Assembly: GCA_002298995.1 (NCBI GenBank)
Contig: DBMO01000058.1
Location: 1 to 25,704 of the forward strand
Length of the DNA: 25,704 bases
Reading direction: 5' to 3'
Source: Desulfarculales bacterium UBA696
GTDB lineage: Bacteria > Desulfobacterota > Syntrophobacteria > Syntrophobacterales > Syntrophobacteraceae
In this document: positions 7,642 to 15,552 of the stretch, piece after piece
How the letters are laid out: every line of letters starts with the position of its first letter
Numbering within the stretch: position 1 is the stretch's first letter
The notes under the pieces: generated by a model
Databases searched by the model: none
The model's input: only the letters and a program-made list of their open reading frames with translations
What the model was told of the DNA's origin: nothing
Translations under genes and position numbers: made by a program

Positions 7642-8355
7642 TCAGACAGGGACATAATGGGTTGGGTCGGGAACTCCGGCTTCAGCGAAGCCTTTAAGGC
7701 GCAGGATACAACTGTCGCACCTGCCGCAAGCACGCCCCAGGGGATCGGGATCGTAGCAGGAATGCGTAATTGAAAAATCCACGCCCATCTGGACCCCGAG
7801 CTTTATGATTTCAGCCTTGGTCATGCGGATAAGTGGCGTGTGGATTCGGATGCGCAGCCTTCCCTCGACAGATTCCTTGATCGCGAGATTTGCCATCTCT
7901 TCGAAGGCTTCTATAAATTCGGGCCGGCAGTCGGGATAGCCGGAATAGTCGAGCGCGTTTACTCCGATGAAAATGTCGGCAGCGCCAAGCACTTCCGCCC
8001 AGGCAAGGGCAAGCGAGAGGAAGACAGTGTTGCGGGCCGGCACGTATGTCACCGGAATTCGGCTCCGCATCTCCTCGGGGGCAACATCCTTGGGGACATC
8101 GATTGCCGAGGTGAGCGCCGATCCGCCGATTACCCCAAGAGGCACTTCGAGCACCAGGTGTTCCGCCGCGCCGAGTGCTTTCGCGGCCCTCTCAGCCGCG
8201 TTCAGCTCTGCCCGGTGCCTCTGGGTATAGTCAAAGCTCAGGGCGTGGGCCTCAAATCCTTCGCCCACCGCAACGGCCAGACAGGTCGTCGAATCCACCC
8301 CCCCGGAAAGCAGCACAACCGCCTTCCGTGCCTTTCCATTTTTTCCCACCGCCAA
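7642..8355 (-). CDS. queC: 7-cyano-7-deazaguanine synthase (preQ0 synthase)
   Basis: QueC converts 7-carboxy-7-deazaguanine to preQ0 using ATP and ammonia. The 237-residue protein has the N-type ATP pyrophosphatase P-loop SGGVDS (17-22) and the C-terminal zinc-binding cysteines C200, C210, C213 and C216 (SCYDPDPLGRACGRCDSC). The substrate-site VPARNT stretch lies at 105-110. The TTG at 8355 is preceded by GAGG five bases upstream; a GTG two codons inside is the alternative. A TATAAT box 32 bases upstream implies a leader of about 25 nt, too short for a preQ1 riboswitch. It is the first gene of a queC-queF pair. Confidence 0.96.
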   Translation of the reverse strand: MAVGKNGKARKAVVLLSGGVDSTTCLAVAVGEGFEAHALSFDYTQRHRAELNAAERAAKALGAAEHLVLEVPLGVIGGSALTSAIDVPKDVAPEEMRSRIPVTYVPARNTVFLSLALAWAEVLGAADIFIGVNALDYSGYPDCRPEFIEAFEEMANLAIKESVEGRLRIRIHTPLIRMTKAEIIKLGVQMGVDFSITHSCYDPDPLGRACGRCDSCILRLKGFAEAGVPDPTHYVPV

Positions 8356-8386
8356 AATAGCCTCGATTCGTCGGAATACTAAGGAA

Positions 8387-8415
8387 ATTATACCGCCTTT
8401 GAATTCCAGAAACTA
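8387..8415 (-). promoter_or_regulatory. Candidate sigma-70 promoter for queC-queF
   Basis: On the minus strand a perfect TATAAT occupies 8392-8387. At 17 bases upstream the matching -35 position (8415-8410) reads TAGTTT, a weak match. Start of transcription near 8380 would leave a short, unstructured leader before the queC TTG. The call rests mainly on the exact -10 box and its position. Confidence 0.5.
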
Positions 8416-8715
8416 TCCCGCTCGCAATACCAAAACCCACCCGCTCTTCCTCTCGAAACAGCCCTGCCCGTGTGGAAGGCGAGCGCTCCGAAACGGCATC
8501 TGCTGCATACGGCTGGGGTTAGTATTCCGGGGGAGATTTTGATGGGCCTATTCTTCTATAGGGAGCTTGTTCAGTCAACCTAAAACCGGCTTTCCATCAA
8601 GGAGGCAGGCATGGAAATGGCCCATCCGCGGCATTGCTGTTAAAGGGTTCAAGGATAAAGGGCCGGCAGGTTAAGTGCTATTGAATAAGCACGAGCCGTT
8701 GGCACTTTGCCGTCG
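8416..8715. other. Intergenic region between queC and the radical SAM gene
   Basis: About 300 bases without a clear gene. On the plus strand two very short frames each follow a good ribosome binding site: 8542-8583 (13 codons, preceded by GGGGGAG) and 8611-8643 (10 codons ending His-Cys-Cys, preceded by AAGGAGG). Nothing on the plus strand follows them for over 2 kb, so no regulated target is evident and I do not call them genes. No terminator with a T-run was found after the radical SAM gene. Confidence 0.4.
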
Positions 8716-10005
8716 TCATCCGTCTCTTTCGGCATCGAGCGGCGGATTGAAATACCCTAATCTCAAGTCTGGGAACTCATTCCTGAGTCGCGAAATAAGA
8801 TCGCCCACTCCAATCGTCTTTTGATCGGGACCGGCCTTCATCTCGGATACATACCATTCCGGATCTATATTGAGATTTCGCATCTGGATAAGATCGAGTC
8901 TTGTTTGAGAAATCAGTTCTTTAAGCGCTTGCCACTCGTCTTGCTGATCCGAGAATCCCGGAAAGATGAAATAGTTTATGGACGCAAAGCCGCCGTTTGC
9001 CTTTACCGCAAGAATTGAGTCGCGGGCGTGCTCGAACGAGTATCCCTTTGGGCGGAAGTATTTATCGTAGAACTCGGGGCGGACGCTGTTCATGCTGACC
9101 CGGATGCTGTCGAGGCCGGCGCGGCAAAGTTTTTTCACCTCACTGGGGAGGCTACCGTTGGTGTTCAGGTTTATGGTCCCCCGAGAGGTAGCTTTTCGCA
9201 TCATCGAGATGGATGCTTCGAGCGTTTTTGCCTGTAGGAGCGGTTCTCCCTCGCAGCCTTGTCCGAAGCTTACTACTGCCCGCGGCGCTTTTTCGAGATG
9301 CGGGATGGCGACCCCGCAGATTTCTTCGGGTGTCGGGACAAAGGTTATGCGGTCCTGGGTCGCCGAGAGGTCTTTTCGCTTCTGTAGGCTGATGCAGCCG
9401 ATGCAGCGGGCGTTGCATTCGGGGGAAGTCGGAAGAGGGGCCTCGAAACGGTCCATGAAAAGGTTTCTGGCTGCCGGGCAGCCGTAGGTGAGTGCGCATT
9501 TGCCGAGATGGCGGACCAGCCTGTTATCCTTTTCCCGCGTCATGCGCCTGCGCGCGTTTTGCTCGATCTTTTTCCGGTCGAAGCCGCTGAAGTCCTGGCG
9601 CCGGTCGGGGTCGATCCGCACCGCCGGGACGACGAAGGTTCCATCTAGCCACCCTACCGTGGTGTATGCGAAAAGGGGCAGGATGGGCGCCCCGGGCAGG
9701 CTCTTGTATGCCGCCGAATATAGATGGGTGTGGGCGGGGGCGATAAAAGCCGCAACCGCGCGGACGGGTTTTGACGGATCGAATGGGTCGGATGCAAGTG
9801 GCTCGAAAGTCTTTGTCGCGAGGCTGAATCCCACTGGAATGCGCTCAGGGAGCAGAAACAGCTCACTTCCCTCGGGAAGCGGGATCAGTTCGTCCGAGCG
9901 CGGTTTTTTGTACTCGCCAGCGCTCGCCCCGGCCATTTCAAAGGCTGGATAATCAATTATGTTTCCGCTTTGGTCAGCGTAGACCAGAGCCGGCCTTTTT
10001 CCCAT
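8716..10005 (-). CDS. Radical SAM domain protein with long N-terminal extension
   Basis: This 429-residue enzyme has the radical SAM cluster C197-x3-C201-x2-C204 (ECNARCIGC), which binds a [4Fe-4S] cluster and cleaves S-adenosylmethionine. The FGQGCEGEPLL segment (247-257) resembles the GGE/GEP strand of the fold, and NLNTNGSLP and SIRVSMNS follow as expected. The cluster sits unusually far from the N terminus: about 190 residues precede it, forming a separate unrecognised domain with another cysteine pair, C170 and C176. No SPASM or B12 domain is visible. The ATG at 10005 lies inside the end of the deacetylase-like gene (32-bp overlap) with no good ribosome binding site, suggesting translational coupling. 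The reaction is unknown; the deacetylase partner hints at envelope or glycan modification, but this is only context. Confidence 0.85.
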   Translation of the reverse strand: MGKRPALVYADQSGNIIDYPAFEMAGASAGEYKKPRSDELIPLPEGSELFLLPERIPVGFSLATKTFEPLASDPFDPSKPVRAVAAFIAPAHTHLYSAAYKSLPGAPILPLFAYTTVGWLDGTFVVPAVRIDPDRRQDFSGFDRKKIEQNARRRMTREKDNRLVRHLGKCALTYGCPAARNLFMDRFEAPLPTSPECNARCIGCISLQKRKDLSATQDRITFVPTPEEICGVAIPHLEKAPRAVVSFGQGCEGEPLLQAKTLEASISMMRKATSRGTINLNTNGSLPSEVKKLCRAGLDSIRVSMNSVRPEFYDKYFRPKGYSFEHARDSILAVKANGGFASINYFIFPGFSDQQDEWQALKELISQTRLDLIQMRNLNIDPEWYVSEMKAGPDQKTIGVGDLISRLRNEFPDLRLGYFNPPLDAERDG

Positions 10006-10846
10006 CGGCTGTATTCAAGATCTCCCTGAAGCTGAAGAATCGCGCACTGAGCACGTTTTTTAAATTATATAGCAGATGGTCGAGGAATTGGAAGGCGAAC
10101 AGCGTCATTTGCTGGTGGTGGATCATTATTCCGGCGTAATCGGCCGTGTTTTGGAGTTGCCCAATCCGTTCGAGGATCTCGTTCAAATCGCTTGTGGGGT
10201 TTCCCGAGTTTCTGGTATGCAGGTCGATACTAATCGGCAGGTTGAAAAACCCCCAGGGAACTTTAACGCCGGCTGGAAGTGGGGCTGCCGCGGAAATTCC
10301 TTTGAATCCCAGGGTGCGCAGGGCTTTGAGCGTAACCGCTGAAAACCTGTTCCAAGGCGGTGAAAAGATCGGAACGAAATGAGGTCCGAATATCAATTCC
10401 ATTTTCCGCCGGCCCTGGAGAATGTCCTCGTGCTGGCGGTCCAGGGGACGGTCCTCACCGAATTCGGCCTTTCCGCCCGATTCCTGCCGGCTGACATGGC
10501 GCCATCCATGCTGGTGCCAGCCCCAGAGGTCCTCGTCAATGGGCGCCGACCGGAAGAGGCGCTCCCGCCGTGCATCGCTTAGCCATGCCGGAACGACGGC
10601 CATTGCCAGAGGGACTTGATGACGCCTGAAGATCCTGCACAGGGCGTCGAAGGCACGGCCCTCCGCCCCGATATCGTCTGCCACGAAAAAGATCGGAGGC
10701 AGCTCCGTTGCCGCCATGCCGTCAATTGCGGCGTCGAGCCGGTCGCGCCAGCCCGGTGGCGACGTCTTCCATACAGGTGAATATTGTCTTGGCACGTAGG
10801 ACGCACCGAGACCAAAGTCCTCTTGCAAACCGGAAGTCCCCGGCAT
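9974..10846 (-). CDS. Polysaccharide deacetylase-like protein (NodB-type fold)
   Basis: This 290-residue protein matches the carbohydrate esterase 4 / NodB homology fold, which removes acetyl groups from glycans using a divalent metal. Motif 1 reads FVADDIG (54-60, D57-D58), motif 2 reads WHQHGWRH (110-117, with H113 and H117 as likely metal ligands) and motif 3 reads SPPWNRF (162-168). There is no signal peptide, so it would act in the cytoplasm unless exported otherwise, which is atypical for peptidoglycan deacetylases. The ATG at 10846 has AAGGAG six bases upstream. Its 3' end overlaps the radical SAM gene by 32 bp, so the pair is probably one functional unit. The gene is divergent from the RlmL-like methyltransferase. 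Substrate unknown. Confidence 0.82.
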   Translation of the reverse strand: MPGTSGLQEDFGLGASYVPRQYSPVWKTSPPGWRDRLDAAIDGMAATELPPIFFVADDIGAEGRAFDALCRIFRRHQVPLAMAVVPAWLSDARRERLFRSAPIDEDLWGWHQHGWRHVSRQESGGKAEFGEDRPLDRQHEDILQGRRKMELIFGPHFVPIFSPPWNRFSAVTLKALRTLGFKGISAAAPLPAGVKVPWGFFNLPISIDLHTRNSGNPTSDLNEILERIGQLQNTADYAGIMIHHQQMTLFAFQFLDHLLYNLKNVLSARFFSFREILNTADGKKAGSGLR

Positions 10847-11052
10847 CGGGTACTCCTTCCAGGCAGGTCCTGGTAAGATGATTCAGTTTATAAGTAAAAG
10901 CGGGATTAAGAAGGATGGTACATTTGTTTCGGCTTGCTAAAGACATTACAGTAGAGCCTTGGTCGAGTCAACCGGTAGAATACTATTGGCTCTATTTTGT
11001 ATGTGTCGGATTTTACTAATCATATTAGATCAGCAACTTATAAGGGCCCGGA

Positions 11053-12303
11053 ATGGATAAGGGGTACTTTAAAGAAGAGGGCCGGGCAAAGGCGTTGGAG
11101 CGGCGTATCAGGACCCGGCTAATCGGCCCACCGCATAGCTTTGGGGTAGTCGTTCCAAGAGAACTCGCCCCGCTGTGCCTTCGCGAACTGGGGTCCCTCG
11201 GGATCGCAGCCGAGCCGGGAGAGGCGGGGGCCGAATTTACCGGTAAGCTCAAAGACGCCTGGCTGTGCAATCTCTGGTCGAGAACGGCCGGCAGGGTGCT
11301 TTGCCGCCTTCCTGCTTTTCGGGCCGGGGTAGCGGAGGAACTTTTCTACAAGGTATCCGAAATCGACTGGGAACTCTGGATCAATCCGGATATTCCCCTG
11401 GAGATCGATTCACACGTGGAGTACTCGCGAATCAGCCACGAGGGTAAAGTTGCCGAACTGGTGCTGGAAGGGATTGCAAAAGCCGTGAGGACAGCGCTGC
11501 CGCCCGGTGCCGGTGTGCGCGGAACGGTCGCATCGCAAAGCGATCCGGACGCCCCCGCGCTGGCTGGGGATGAAGGCCTGAGGCAAAAGGTTTTCGTGAG
11601 ACTGGAAAAGAATCATTGCCGGATAAGCCTCGATATGTCCGGCCGGCACCTGCACGAGCGGGGCTACAGGCTGGAGCACACCGGAGCGCCGCTTCGCGAG
11701 ACCCTTGCCGCCGCCATTTTGCTCAAATCGGAGTGGAACGTGAATACACCGCTAATTGACGGCATGTGCGGTTCGGGCACCTTTCCAATCGAGGCTGCCC
11801 TGATCGCCAGGAACATCGCTCCGGGGCTCGACCGGGAGTTTCTTTTCCAGAAATGGCCTTCGTTTCAGGAAAAAACCTGGAAATACCTTCTGCGAAGCGC
11901 CAGGGAGGCCGCGCTTTCAAAAGCCCCCGCGCCTATTTTGGCGCTGGATATCGATTTGGAGTCCGTGCAGGTATCGGCCAGAAATGCCGGCAGGGCGGGT
12001 GTGGAAAAGGATATCGCTTTTCGTCATGCGGATTTTTTCGGCTTCGACCCCGCGCGGGAGAAGATCAAAACCGGCCTGCTGGTGCTTAACCCCCCGTATG
12101 GAAGACGGCTGGAAGGCGGAGGAGAGCAGGTCTACGAAAAGATTGGAAACCACTTGCGCCATGCGTTCAGGGGATGGAAATACGCGGTGCTGTGCGCGTC
12201 GCGAAGAGAGGCCGGAGCAATGAAAATGCCCCTCATGCGCTTATGGTCCATCCGGCACGGAGGCACTCCCATATACGTCGCCCTTGGGCGAGCTGCCGGG
12301 TAG
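11053..12303 (+). CDS. THUMP-domain RNA (guanine-N2) methyltransferase, RlmL-like
   Basis: The 416-residue protein resembles the N-terminal methyltransferase half of RlmL, which makes m2G2445 in 23S rRNA. A THUMP RNA-binding region (about 65-195, including ISLDMSGRHLHERGYR) is followed by a Rossmann-type SAM domain: motif I LIDGMCGSGTF (234-244), an acidic LALDIDLESV (296-305), and the catalytic NPPYG (346-350). The C-terminal RlmK half of the E. coli fusion enzyme is absent, as in many bacteria. The start ATG has only a weak AAGGG upstream. It is transcribed alone, divergent from the deacetylase gene, and followed by a REP-like element. The exact target nucleotide cannot be read from sequence. 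Confidence 0.88.
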   Translation: MDKGYFKEEGRAKALERRIRTRLIGPPHSFGVVVPRELAPLCLRELGSLGIAAEPGEAGAEFTGKLKDAWLCNLWSRTAGRVLCRLPAFRAGVAEELFYKVSEIDWELWINPDIPLEIDSHVEYSRISHEGKVAELVLEGIAKAVRTALPPGAGVRGTVASQSDPDAPALAGDEGLRQKVFVRLEKNHCRISLDMSGRHLHERGYRLEHTGAPLRETLAAAILLKSEWNVNTPLIDGMCGSGTFPIEAALIARNIAPGLDREFLFQKWPSFQEKTWKYLLRSAREAALSKAPAPILALDIDLESVQVSARNAGRAGVEKDIAFRHADFFGFDPAREKIKTGLLVLNPPYGRRLEGGGEQVYEKIGNHLRHAFRGWKYAVLCASRREAGAMKMPLMRLWSIRHGGTPIYVALGRAAG

Positions 12304-12361
12304 AGGAATCGGGGAAGGGTGGAGCCTTACCGGGCTACCCACTTATCCTTAAATAAAACCA

Positions 12362-12453
12362 ATTGTAGGGTGGGCACGGTTTTATAGTGCCCACCTCGCT
12401 GTCTCGAGGAAAACTACAATCGGTGGGCACGATAAAGCTGTGCCCACCTACAA
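12362..12453. repeat. REP-like palindromic doublet (two GGTGGGCAC/GTGCCCACC hairpins)
   Basis: Two perfect 9-bp hairpins, 12369-12377 with 12387-12395 and 12422-12430 with 12440-12448, lie side by side. Outer sequence TTGTAG (12363-12368) is mirrored by CTACAA in the middle (12414-12419), and TTGTAGG by CCTACAA at the right end (12447-12453). It fills the gap between the convergent RlmL-like gene and the MauE-like gene, so it could act as a terminator or be a small non-autonomous repeat element. Confidence 0.85.
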
Positions 12454-12502
12454 AATTCACGGTTTTGGGGCGGTCCGAATTATTTACGGATAGGCTCTTA
12501 AT

Positions 12503-13078
12503 CTACAATTGGTTCTCGCGGTCAGTTCTCTGCTGCCCCGGCCTGGGCCGTGTGTGAGAAGCGAGATCAGCATCGGGCAGATGAGAATGTATTGCGTGAC
12601 TTATCTCCGAGATGCCTGTGAAAATAATTCTTTCAAGATGGAAGATTGAATCGAAGTAATAGACGTGGACGGCCATGGCGATCCAGATGATGTTGCGCGC
12701 TGGGGCTTTCCAGGTCATGGGGGCGTCCACGCCGGAAAAGCAGCCGCATCCCGTTGAAATTCCCCTGATAAGGGTTATCGACATGGCGGCTGTAAAAAGC
12801 GCCAGCATGACTCCGATCATCGTGACGGCCGATTTTGACCGGATTCCGGCAACCAGCAGCATTCCGCAGATAAGCTCCGTCCAGGCGAATATGATGGCCA
12901 GAATATTAACGGCCCAGTATGGGACGATCTGGTATGAGGCTATCGATTCGGCGAACTCGCCTGCGTAGCCGATTTTGTAAACACCGGCGTATATGAATGT
13001 TGCTCCGAGAAGCAACCTGAAGGCCAGCGCAAGATATTTATGGCCGAGGATTTTTTTTGCTGAATTCCAGGATTCCAT
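12503..13078 (-). CDS. MauE/DoxX family membrane protein
   Basis: This 191-residue protein has four predicted membrane helices (about 15-33, 53-75, 83-105 and 128-145) and matches the MauE/DoxX family, small membrane proteins linked to disulfide handling or quinone-coupled thiol oxidation. A C111-x-C113 pair (STGCGCFSG) lies in the loop between helices 3 and 4. By the positive-inside rule the N terminus, the RSKS loop and the C-terminal tail are cytoplasmic, placing the cysteines on the periplasmic side. A polar tail of about 40 residues follows. Its ATG overlaps the stop of the GAF-rhodanese gene (TAATG), so the two products are probably made together; the upstream protein places a rhodanese-like domain in the same compartment as the CxC. 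It is the last gene of a five-gene operon. Confidence 0.82.
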   Translation of the reverse strand: MESWNSAKKILGHKYLALAFRLLLGATFIYAGVYKIGYAGEFAESIASYQIVPYWAVNILAIIFAWTELICGMLLVAGIRSKSAVTMIGVMLALFTAAMSITLIRGISTGCGCFSGVDAPMTWKAPARNIIWIAMAVHVYYFDSIFHLERIIFTGISEISHAIHSHLPDADLASHTRPRPGQQRTDRENQL

Positions 13079-14823
13079 TATTCCACCTGGCCCCCTTCCG
13101 CTTCCCAGGCCCGAATCCCTCCGGGCAGGACCCGCACGTCCTCGTGGTCGTGCTTCTTGAGGCGATTGGCAAGTTCCACGTCGTAGAGCCTGCTGATCGT
13201 TCTTCCGTAGACAATTATGGGCCGCTTTGGATCCAGCCGGCCGAGCTTCACCGTATACAAATTGTCAAAGAGCGGAAGCGGAACGTTTATCGCCCCCCTG
13301 ATATGTTTGCGGTCGTAGAGTTCTTTTGGCCTGGCATCTACAATGATGGTCGCGCCCTCATCCACGAGTTTTCGCACCTGGGCGGCGGAAGTCGATGGTA
13401 AATCCGATTTAACAGACTCCGGAATGATGCTTATGCCCTGAGGGGCGAAATTGAAAAGCAGGCCGATCGCCGCGGCGAAGAAAAGTATCAGGGCACAGTC
13501 GAGCCAACTTGCCTTGGCTGCCCGTTCGGCTTTCTTTTGGACGACCAGCTTGAAATGCGCTCGCGCCTTTTCCAGTGCGGATATCCGGTTCATTGCCCGC
13601 GTCAATTCCTGCACCGTGTGGGTCAGCTGCTCGTTACGGTTGGTAAGGTCCTCGTTGAGTTTCTTTATCATCGAAAAAGCCCTGGCCTTTTCCAGGTAAG
13701 CCATAAAGCCGGACATCTGACCGGCCATGAGGCTCATCTCATTCGAGGATAAAGATTGGCCTGAAACAGGCGGTCCGAAGGCGGCTATGCCCATGCAAGC
13801 CAGGTCGATTACGAAGAAAAACCCGCACTCGGGCTCAAGGTCGATGCCCGCTTCCTTGAATATCCCTGGGGCGTTGAAGCGGCCAAAGCTCATGTTGGCA
13901 AGAGATTTTGGCTCCGTTTTATCGAATGCGCTGTAGAGCAGCATCTCGCAGACCTGCGAATGGAGTGCCTTTCCGTTCTCGATTCCCCGATACGCGGTCT
14001 TTGCTATCCTGTCTTCCCGGTCATATACGAGGACAAATCCCTTTTCGATCCCAATCGGCCCCATTGACGCAAGGAGGAAGAGCCGAAGCAACTCATCCTC
14101 ATTAATGAGGGACCTGAGTTCGGCGTTGAGATCAAGGAGGGACTCGATATGAAAAAACCGCCTTTCGAGATTCTGACGGGTTTGTCCGAACTCCTCGATA
14201 GTTGCTTCCAGTTCGGCGTTCTTTTTCAGCAGATCGGCGTTCATCTGCTGGATATCCATGAAGCAAATCGCGTGGGAAAGTGAGTTCGCGAGAATGTTCG
14301 CCAAGTTTAGCAGAACGTTCTTGTCCTGTTCGCCAAGCGGCTCGCCGGTGATGCGCTCCCCGAGCGCCAGAAGACATGAAAATCTGCCCGGCAGCAGGTC
14401 GGAGAGGATGAGGACCTGCATGTGGGCCGAACAAAGTCCCTGGCCCGTGATGGCATCTCCAGTGATGACCTTCACCCGTGGCGCGGAACCGGAGGAGGTC
14501 CCTCTTTCGGGAAAGTATTTTTTGCTTATCCGGGGAATATCGTCGCTGATTTCATTAAGGGCGGGATCGGGAATTCCGCGGCCGGTAACCAGCCCATGGC
14601 CTGTCTCCGTGTTGATTACCGCGCCCACCCCTTGGAGAATACCAAGGGCCCCCATTACCATGAGGAGGAAGCGATCCAGGATTTGCCTCGGCTGAACAAG
14701 ATCGGCAAGCTCTCTTGATGTGTCCAGGAGCGTCTCGAGATAAAATGCCTTCTTTTCCAGGTCCTCCAGGCCTGTTTGCGGTCCCCGCGGGGGTGGATTT
14801 ATTTTGTCAGCGCGTTCGGTCAT
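13078..14823 (-). CDS. GAF-GAF-coiled coil-TM-rhodanese-like protein lacking the catalytic cysteine
   Basis: This 581-residue protein has an unusual layout. Two related modules (about 28-190 and 222-380), each opening with a helix of the type FYLETLLDTSRELADL or FFHIESLLDLNAELRSL, look like divergent GAF sensory domains. A coiled coil (about 385-430), one membrane helix (440-460) and a rhodanese-like domain (476-578) follow. The rhodanese fold is clear from IIVDARP (493-499), HIRGAINVP (507-515) and VLPGGIRAW (565-573), but the active-site loop reads VYGRTISR, with Gly540 where the sulfur-carrying Cys should be. With cytoplasmic GAF modules the rhodanese part would be periplasmic. The gene starts at a TAATG overlap with the REC-STAS gene and ends in a TAATG overlap with the MauE gene. 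A binding or scaffold role is more likely than sulfurtransferase activity. Confidence 0.82.
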   Translation of the reverse strand: MTERADKINPPPRGPQTGLEDLEKKAFYLETLLDTSRELADLVQPRQILDRFLLMVMGALGILQGVGAVINTETGHGLVTGRGIPDPALNEISDDIPRISKKYFPERGTSSGSAPRVKVITGDAITGQGLCSAHMQVLILSDLLPGRFSCLLALGERITGEPLGEQDKNVLLNLANILANSLSHAICFMDIQQMNADLLKKNAELEATIEEFGQTRQNLERRFFHIESLLDLNAELRSLINEDELLRLFLLASMGPIGIEKGFVLVYDREDRIAKTAYRGIENGKALHSQVCEMLLYSAFDKTEPKSLANMSFGRFNAPGIFKEAGIDLEPECGFFFVIDLACMGIAAFGPPVSGQSLSSNEMSLMAGQMSGFMAYLEKARAFSMIKKLNEDLTNRNEQLTHTVQELTRAMNRISALEKARAHFKLVVQKKAERAAKASWLDCALILFFAAAIGLLFNFAPQGISIIPESVKSDLPSTSAAQVRKLVDEGATIIVDARPKELYDRKHIRGAINVPLPLFDNLYTVKLGRLDPKRPIIVYGRTISRLYDVELANRLKKHDHEDVRVLPGGIRAWEAEGGQVE

Positions 14824-15533
14824 TACTTCTTCAGAACGTCCTCGAAGGTATCGTAGACTTTTACCAGGTTAGCTATTCCCACCATCTTGAAAACAGTCCT
14901 GTAATTTTCGGAAAGGCCGGCCACGGTGACGTTTTGGCCGTGTCTTCGTGCATCCATGAGCAACTGGGTCAGAATCGATATGCCGGCGCCGTTTACAGAG
15001 GCGTTTTGATCGAAGAGCAGCAGGATTTGCGGCTTGCCGGTTGCCTCAGCCTCTTTGAAGGCTTTTAGCAGTTGAGCTTCAGAACTTGAGGTCAGGCCTC
15101 CGCGCAGGTTTATGACGGCTATTTCGTCCCTAACTTCTACGTAGATCTGCTTTTCGCTGTTCCTGTGATACTCGATCCGCTCTCCGGCCCTCTTTAGTGC
15201 CTGCTCCAGGTACCGGCGCTGGATGGGCTTGTTTATGAAATCGGTCGCGTCGAGGTTCAGCGCCTTTATCGCCAAGTCCATGTCACCGTGACCGGTTATC
15301 ACGATAACTTCGGCTTTGGGATTGGATCTCTTGATAATCCTTAGTACCTCGATTCCGTCCATGCCCGGCATCTTTATGTCGGTAATTATAAGCGGCGGCC
15401 TCTCGCGTTCGAAGACTTCAATGCCTTCCCTGCCGTTTTCGGCCGTAAGCACATCGTATCCATGCGCGCTCAGGAGCAGCCGGAACATATCCAGAGTGGG
15501 CTTTTCATCATCGATTACCAATATCTTTTTCAT
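14823..15533 (-). CDS. Response regulator with C-terminal STAS domain
   Basis: This 236-residue protein combines a receiver domain (1-120; acidic pocket D8-D9, phospho-acceptor D52 in IITDIKMPG, T80, K102) with a STAS/anti-sigma-factor-antagonist-like domain (about 128-235). There is no DNA-binding domain, so output should be by protein contact. In SpoIIAA-type STAS domains the phosphorylated serine lies in a DSSG loop; here the corresponding loop reads N181-G182-A183-G184, so control by serine phosphorylation is unlikely and the receiver domain probably controls the STAS part instead. GGAGG precedes the ATG by about five bases. It starts 19 bp after the histidine kinase gene, which is its obvious phosphodonor, and overlaps the GAF-rhodanese gene (TAATG). 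No RsbW-like partner is in the window. Confidence 0.9.
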   Translation of the reverse strand: MKKILVIDDEKPTLDMFRLLLSAHGYDVLTAENGREGIEVFERERPPLIITDIKMPGMDGIEVLRIIKRSNPKAEVIVITGHGDMDLAIKALNLDATDFINKPIQRRYLEQALKRAGERIEYHRNSEKQIYVEVRDEIAVINLRGGLTSSSEAQLLKAFKEAEATGKPQILLLFDQNASVNGAGISILTQLLMDARRHGQNVTVAGLSENYRTVFKMVGIANLVKVYDTFEDVLKK

Positions 15534-15552
15534 TTGTCCTCCATGGAGGAAA

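Noticed and set aside
8356..8400. preQ1 riboswitch in the queC leader
   Set aside because: The likely promoter leaves only about 25 nt of leader and no C-rich loop plus A-rich tail hairpin is visible.
13078..14823. Functional sulfurtransferase
   Set aside because: The rhodanese domain has Gly in place of the catalytic Cys, so sulfur transfer by the usual mechanism is not expected.
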